A DNA stretch of 8,459 nt, taken from contig JALWMN010000003.1 of assembly GCA_027083895.1 (NCBI GenBank), positions 1 through 8,459 on the forward strand, given 5' to 3'. Position numbers and translations under genes: made by a program. A model generated the notes under the pieces. That model saw only the letters and a list, made by a program, of their open reading frames with translations. It did no database searches and had not been told where the DNA came from. Shown here in pieces: positions 5,877 to 8,459 of the stretch; within the stretch, counting starts at the first letter, position 1, and every line of letters begins with the position of its first letter. This stretch comes from Campylobacteraceae bacterium (GTDB lineage Bacteria > Campylobacterota > Campylobacteria > Campylobacterales > Sulfurovaceae).

Positions 5877-5885
5877 TGTTATAAT
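5877..5885 (+). promoter_or_regulatory. Extended -10 promoter for the 5932-6213 gene
   Basis: TGTTATAAT fits the extended -10. The arms AATTATT (5864-5870) and AATAATT (5883-5889) form an inverted repeat across it, which could be an operator but may only reflect AT-richness. The leader is about 40 nt, with AAAGGA 7 nt before the ATG. Confidence 0.5.
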
Positions 5886-5931
5886 AATTAAAACTATATC
5901 TTATTTTAGTTTTACCAAGAAAGGACTTCTC

Positions 5932-6213
5932 ATGTATAAATTTTTGCTACTCCTCTTCCCACTTCTCCTCTTATCTGCTGAAGCTAACAGTAGCGAGAAT
6001 AATCAAAGTAACGCTGAAAAAAATAGCAGCATCAATAAAAACTTACAAAAAGCTATAGAGTTAGAGAAAAAATATAAAAAAGAGCAGAAATTTTATATGG
6101 GAGAGGATTACAATTTAAGCGAAGCAGAAGTTGATGAATCTGTAGTTGAAAAGGTTCCACTCATTGAACCTGAATATGATTTTGATATTACAGATCTCTA
6201 CAATGACCAATAG
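5932..6213 (+). CDS. Small exported acidic protein of unknown function
   Basis: I do not recognise this 93-residue protein. It opens with a strong signal peptide (MYKF, then a Leu-rich core to about residue 15), with likely cleavage at LLLLSA or just after SAEA. The mature part begins Asn/Ser-rich (NSSENNQSNAEKNSS), then a charged, probably helical segment rich in Lys/Glu (NLQKAIELEKKYKKEQK), then a strongly acidic tail (EAEVDESVVEK, EPEYDFDITDLYNDQ). It has no cysteine, so it is not a lipoprotein or a heme protein. The gene has its own promoter and a good ribosome site (AAAGGA), which argues that it is real. It points toward the next small exported gene on the opposite strand and may have nothing to do with the cytochrome upstream. 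Confidence 0.75.
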   Translation: MYKFLLLLFPLLLLSAEANSSENNQSNAEKNSSINKNLQKAIELEKKYKKEQKFYMGEDYNLSEAEVDESVVEKVPLIEPEYDFDITDLYNDQ

Positions 6214-6235
6214 GCAAATTAAGGATAGACCTTTT

Positions 6236-6249
6236 AAAGAGTATTCTTT
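6236..6249. terminator. Short dyad between convergent small genes
   Basis: AAAGA-gtat-TCTTT, flanked by T and A runs on either side, lies in the 35-nt gap between two converging genes and touches the stop of the minus-strand gene. It is a possible shared terminator, though the stem is only 5 bp of A/T-rich pairs. Confidence 0.3.
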
Positions 6250-6470
6250 TACTTTTGCTCCTTAGTTAAATAATAACAAAAGTCATTTTTACTAAGCTTA
6301 TGACTCTTAAGATACTTCATCCTTCGAGCCTTTACCTCTTGTATCATTTTTGCAGTAAAATATGCTGACTTTCCCGATGTAAACTCTTTTGTATTCCCAC
6401 TTTGATGCACAAAAGAGTTAGCACTAAGCACTATTGGTAACAGTGTAAAAAATAGTAATAGCCACTTCAT
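6249..6470 (-). CDS. Small exported basic protein of unknown function
   Basis: This 73-residue protein is not recognised. It has a clear signal peptide (MKW, hydrophobic core LLLFFTLLPIVL, likely cleavage at LSA before NSF). The mature part of about 57 residues is basic: TAKMIQEVKARRMKYLKSHKLSKNDFCYYLTKEQK, with one cysteine (C65). There is no heme motif and no membrane segment after the signal. AAGGGGG lies 11 nt before the ATG and a TGATACAAT promoter-like element is just upstream, so expression is plausible. Its neighbour across the convergent gap is also small and exported but acidic. Opposite charges would allow an interaction, which is only a guess. Confidence 0.7.
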   Translation of the reverse strand: MKWLLLFFTLLPIVLSANSFVHQSGNTKEFTSGKSAYFTAKMIQEVKARRMKYLKSHKLSKNDFCYYLTKEQK

Positions 6471-6497
6471 CGTAATCGATTCCCCCTTATTTAAATT

Positions 6498-6575
6498 ATT
6501 GTATCAGTTTATACTACTTTTAATGCTTCATAATCCACACTACATACTTTTATTTAATACCATTGTATCAATTTA
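6498..6575 (-). promoter_or_regulatory. Two copies of a promoter-like 14-mer upstream of the 6249-6470 gene
   Basis: The minus strand reads TAAAYTGATACAAT at 6511-6498 and again at 6575-6562, with one mismatch. Each contains TGATACAAT, an extended -10. The nearer copy would give a leader of about 20 nt for the gene starting at 6470; the farther one would start 64 nt upstream. Confidence 0.45.
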
Positions 6576-6662
6576 TTTTTAATTATTTCAATATTTCACA
6601 AGTAATACTTATAAACAGATCTCTTTATTCCAATTTGTAACAGATTTAAAAGTCTAATACAT

Positions 6663-6783
6663 TATAATAGTTGAATCCTCTAAAAACTAAACGAAAACTT
6701 TTTACTTTTTGTAAAAATTTATCTTAGTAACAGCCTAAAAAAAGAGAACTAAACCCAAAGAGTATTTTGTGTTTGCTCTTTTT
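6663..6783 (+). ncRNA. Candidate small RNA with its own promoter and hairpins
   Basis: TATAAT at 6663-6668 would start a transcript near 6675. Downstream are a 7-bp A/U hairpin (TTTTTAC 6701-6707 with GTAAAAA 6713-6719) and a larger stem. In the larger stem AAAAAGAG (6739-6746) plus AAAC (6751-6754) pair with GTTT (6771-6774) plus CTCTTTTT (6776-6783), ending in U residues. The transcript would be about 110 nt. The first hairpin could terminate it sooner. This rests on shape only. Confidence 0.25.
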
Positions 6784-6911
6784 AACCCAAATTTTGCAAT
6801 AAAATTAGCAAAGATTTGACAAATGCTTTGTTTTAGGGTATTTGCAATAATCTTGAATTCCCCAATAGGTTCATTGATGGATTTTTGTAAATGCCTAGAG
6901 CAAATGATTTG
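6735..6911 (-). pseudogene. Startless 58-codon open frame, possible gene remnant
   Basis: The minus strand is open from just after a TAA (6914-6912) to a TAG (6737-6735), yet holds no ATG or GTG start and no visible ribosome site. It reads RHLQKSINEPIGEFKIIANT, then TLKQSICQIFANFIAKFGLK near the middle. The composition looks protein-like, and a short further stretch (INNL) continues above the stop. It may be the eroded C-terminal end of a transposase-like or other gene, but I cannot name the family. Chance opening in AT-rich DNA is also possible. Confidence 0.2.
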
Positions 6912-6927
6912 TTAAAGGTTGTTAATC

Positions 6928-6933
6928 TATAAT
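6928..6933 (+). promoter_or_regulatory. -10 element ahead of the 24-codon ORF
   Basis: TATAAT lies 36 nt before the ATG at 6969, with AAGGA at 6956-6960 between them. No TGn extension and no -35 are seen. Confidence 0.3.
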
Positions 6934-6968
6934 GCAAATTTTTGGTTTTACTATTAAGGATTATTTTA

Positions 6969-7043
6969 ATGATTCATACAGCATTGCAAAATAGAGAAAA
7001 AATTGCAAGTATTTGCAAGGGTATTTTTTATGCCTCAACTTAA
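6969..7043 (+). CDS. Candidate 24-residue small protein
   Basis: An ATG preceded at 8 nt by AAGGA (6956-6960) and further up by a TATAAT opens a frame of 24 codons, MIHTALQNREKIASICKGIF then YAST, ending in TAA. The ordered promoter, ribosome site and start are better than expected for random DNA. However, the peptide is short, has no membrane segment and is of no family I know. It may equally be the surviving start of a truncated gene. It converges on the CAP lipoprotein gene, whose stop is 22 nt away. Confidence 0.25.
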   Translation: MIHTALQNREKIASICKGIFYAST

Positions 7044-7064
7044 AGCATAGATTTAAGCAAAATC

Positions 7065-7859
7065 TTACTTCTCTTCAACAAATTCTACAACCCAAAAGAT
7101 TGATGAACCTGATCTATAGGCAGCTATTCCAACTCTATTCAATCGAGGATTAGTTAAAATATATTGATGTTTTGGTGATTTTAAGAAATTCTCTATCGCA
7201 TGTTTAAAGTGAGGCATCACTTCTTTCGTACCCACAATTCTATCTTTAGTAACAGCTAAAATCTCTCCAGATAATCTATTTGGTTTTGCTGGATAGCCAT
7301 AAAAGATTATTCTTTCATAAAAATTGCTACCAACTCCAGGTGCTTTCCTTGCATAATCGCTTCTATCGCCACTACCAAGATGGCTAATATATCTATGTAT
7401 TGCTAAGTCTCTTGCATGTGCCTCTGCAGCCTTTGCTAGATAGATATTCCACTCTACTTGAGCTTGTGGACTAAGAGTAGAGCCCAATGCAGATGCTCTT
7501 GTACTATTAATAATATTTAACATCACATAGCGATAGGTATTTAAATTGACAAAGCGTACATCTTTTGGTATCTGCATCGGTTGCGATGCAATATAAACTG
7601 GCTTCGTGCGAACTGCTTGTCGATCTATCTCTTGAAAACTTCTTGCTGCATTGATTGGGACTTTCTTCGATAGATTAACCTGACTATTAAAACTTTTTGA
7701 AATTCTTGATCCATCTTGATGAGTTGTATACTTAGAGTGAGCATGATACAACCTATCTCTTCTCACTCTATCACCAGCACAACTATCAAGCAGTACAACA
7801 GAGACACCTATAATTGTTACCGTCTTAAATGTCTTTTTACAGTCATACATATTTAACAT
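7065..7859 (-). CDS. CAP/SCP-domain lipoprotein (second of a tandem pair)
   Basis: The frame is open to an ATG at 7919, inside the upstream gene. I start at 7859 (264 residues), where AAGGA lies 7 nt before the ATG, 20 nt after the upstream stop. The N-terminus (KKTFKTVTIIGVSVVLLDSC) is a lipoprotein signal with C27 as the lipid site, though Asp at -2 is unusual in a lipobox. Residues 28-104 form a polar linker rich in Arg, Ser and Gln. The CAP domain spans about 105-262: AAEAHARDLAIHRYISHLGS with H148 and H160 (the cavity histidines), an insert with VGSNFYERIIFYGY, SGEILAV for the usual GEN(I/L), and FLKSPKHQYILTNPRLNRVGIA. Bacterial CAP proteins are extracellular or envelope proteins of largely unknown activity; some bind lipid or cell-wall components. 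Confidence 0.87.
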   Translation of the reverse strand: MLNMYDCKKTFKTVTIIGVSVVLLDSCAGDRVRRDRLYHAHSKYTTHQDGSRISKSFNSQVNLSKKVPINAARSFQEIDRQAVRTKPVYIASQPMQIPKDVRFVNLNTYRYVMLNIINSTRASALGSTLSPQAQVEWNIYLAKAAEAHARDLAIHRYISHLGSGDRSDYARKAPGVGSNFYERIIFYGYPAKPNRLSGEILAVTKDRIVGTKEVMPHFKHAIENFLKSPKHQYILTNPRLNRVGIAAYRSGSSIFWVVEFVEEK

Positions 7860-7879
7860 GCAAATATCCTTCAAAAAAT

Positions 7880-8458
7880 TTATTTCTCTTTTTTTAAATT
7901 GGCATAGTTGATCACCCAATATATGCTATTACCTGATATTGCGTAACCAATACCAACATAATTAAATAGTGGATTCATTAAAATCTTACACTGCTGCTTA
8001 TCTTGCAAAATCTTTTGCAGAGCAATTTTGAAGTGCTCTTCTAAGTTTTGGCTCTCTCTATAGGAAATTTTTGCTAAGTTCTCTCCAACTTTAGAACCTA
8101 TTGGAGCCTTAAATCCAAAATATAAAATACGTTCATAAAATGTACTACCAATGCCCACTCTCTTTTTTGCTGGATCTAATTCTGTTCCTGAACCATCATG
8201 TTTAAAGATATGGTTATAGGCCATATCTTTAGCATGTGCAAAAGCAGCATCACTGAGTGATTTATCCAAAATTAATGGATGAGTAGCCATAGAGCAGTTA
8301 TTCTCTTTAATCCGTACTCGATTTATAAGCTTTAATAATTTAATATTTTGTAATGCTTGCTTATCCCCACTTGCTATATTCCTTTGTGCATACAAATTTG
8401 AACAACCTGCAAAATAGATAAAGCTCAAAAAAGAGAGTAAAAGTATCAATTTTTTCAT
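7880..8458 (-). CDS. CAP/SCP-domain lipoprotein (first of a tandem pair)
   Basis: The 192-residue protein begins MKKLILLLSFLSFIYFAGC, a textbook lipoprotein signal with C19 as the lipid site. The CAP domain follows almost directly (about 35-187): SDAAFAHAKDMAYNHIFKHDG with H75 and H87, then VGIGSTFYERILYFGF, then GENLAKISYR with E126, EEHFKIALQKIL, and MNPLFNYVGIGYA. C55 and C157 could form a disulfide. It lacks the roughly 75-residue linker of its neighbour. The ATG is one base from the window edge, so its ribosome site and promoter are unseen. It ends 20 nt before the second gene, and the two are very likely one transcript and the product of duplication. Confidence 0.9.
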   Translation of the reverse strand: MKKLILLLSFLSFIYFAGCSNLYAQRNIASGDKQALQNIKLLKLINRVRIKENNCSMATHPLILDKSLSDAAFAHAKDMAYNHIFKHDGSGTELDPAKKRVGIGSTFYERILYFGFKAPIGSKVGENLAKISYRESQNLEEHFKIALQKILQDKQQCKILMNPLFNYVGIGYAISGNSIYWVINYANLKKEK

Positions 8459-8459
8459 T

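Larger units (their letters stand above)
6471..7064. other. 594-bp AT-rich gap without a long gene
   Basis: No long open frame lies here. What can be seen: the paired promoter-like 14-mers (6498-6575); a -10 at 6663-6668 followed by two hairpins (6701-6719 and 6739-6783); a startless 58-codon frame on the minus strand (6735-6911); five copies of the palindrome TTGCAA (6794, 6842, 6984, 7003, 7013); and a -10 plus ribosome site ahead of a 24-codon ORF (6928-7043). AACCCAAA is also repeated (6752-6759, 6784-6791). The mix suggests a remodelled region before the CAP-lipoprotein genes, but no element ends or target-site duplications are visible. Confidence 0.5.

Noticed and set aside
5864..5889. 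A Fur-like box at the promoter of the 5932 gene
   Set aside because: The AATTATT/AATAATT dyad is short and purely A/T, and does not match a GATAATGATAATCATTATC-type site well enough.
6735..7043. An insertion sequence
   Set aside because: No terminal inverted repeats, target duplication or recognisable transposase motif could be found; only a low-confidence remnant is reported.
7860..7919. A longer start for the second CAP lipoprotein, overlapping the first by 40 nt
   Set aside because: The added 20 residues would bury the lipoprotein signal, no ribosome site precedes the ATG at 7919, and AAGGA stands at the right distance before 7859.

Overview
The window is AT-rich and looks like a chromosomal segment from a Campylobacterota (epsilonproteobacterial) organism. 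I infer this from the gene content (panD joined to a YbaB/EbfC gene, a compact RNase HII, a thioredoxin-like [2Fe-2S] ferredoxin, small c-type cytochromes), the codon use, and promoters that show a clear TATAAT but no obvious -35 box. Free-living sulfur-oxidising relatives such as Sulfurovum or Sulfurimonas are more likely than a gut pathogen, but no rRNA or other taxonomic marker is present to prove it.

Layout. Positions 1-745 (minus) hold the first 248 codons of a membrane-anchored protein. It starts at GTG and runs off the left edge. Next on the minus strand are a LOG-family Rossmann nucleosidase-like gene (800-1669) and a glyceraldehyde-3-phosphate dehydrogenase gene (1737-2747), with a hairpin terminator between them. 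A divergent promoter region at 2748-2905 separates gap from a plus-strand [2Fe-2S] ferredoxin gene (2906-3283). A second plus-strand unit, panD-ybaB-ankyrin (3388-4586), is tightly packed (1-nt overlap, then a 3-nt gap) behind a promoter with two tandem copies of TGGTATAAT. A structured 172-nt gap leads to rnhB (4759-5367), followed 21 nt later by a small membrane-anchored cytochrome c (5389-5841). Two small exported proteins face each other at 5932-6213 (plus) and 6249-6470 (minus). The stretch 6471-7064 is very AT-rich and holds no long gene, but it contains promoter-like repeats, hairpins, a possible small RNA, a 24-codon mini-ORF and a 58-codon frame without a start. The right end (7065-8458, minus) is a pair of tandem CAP/SCP-domain lipoproteins, whose upstream promoter lies outside the window.

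How the genes fit together. Most are housekeeping: beta-alanine supply for pantothenate/CoA (panD), nucleoid binding (ybaB), removal of RNA from DNA (rnhB), and triose phosphate metabolism (gap). The GAPDH lacks the Asp that normally selects NAD+, so it may use NADPH in the biosynthetic direction. The less ordinary parts are the cytochrome, whose Met-loop half comes before its CXXCH half (a permuted order); the paired CAP lipoproteins, which share an FYERI motif; and the repeated TGnTA(T/C)AAT promoter elements. I see no mobile element with ends, no CRISPR array, no tRNA and no rRNA.
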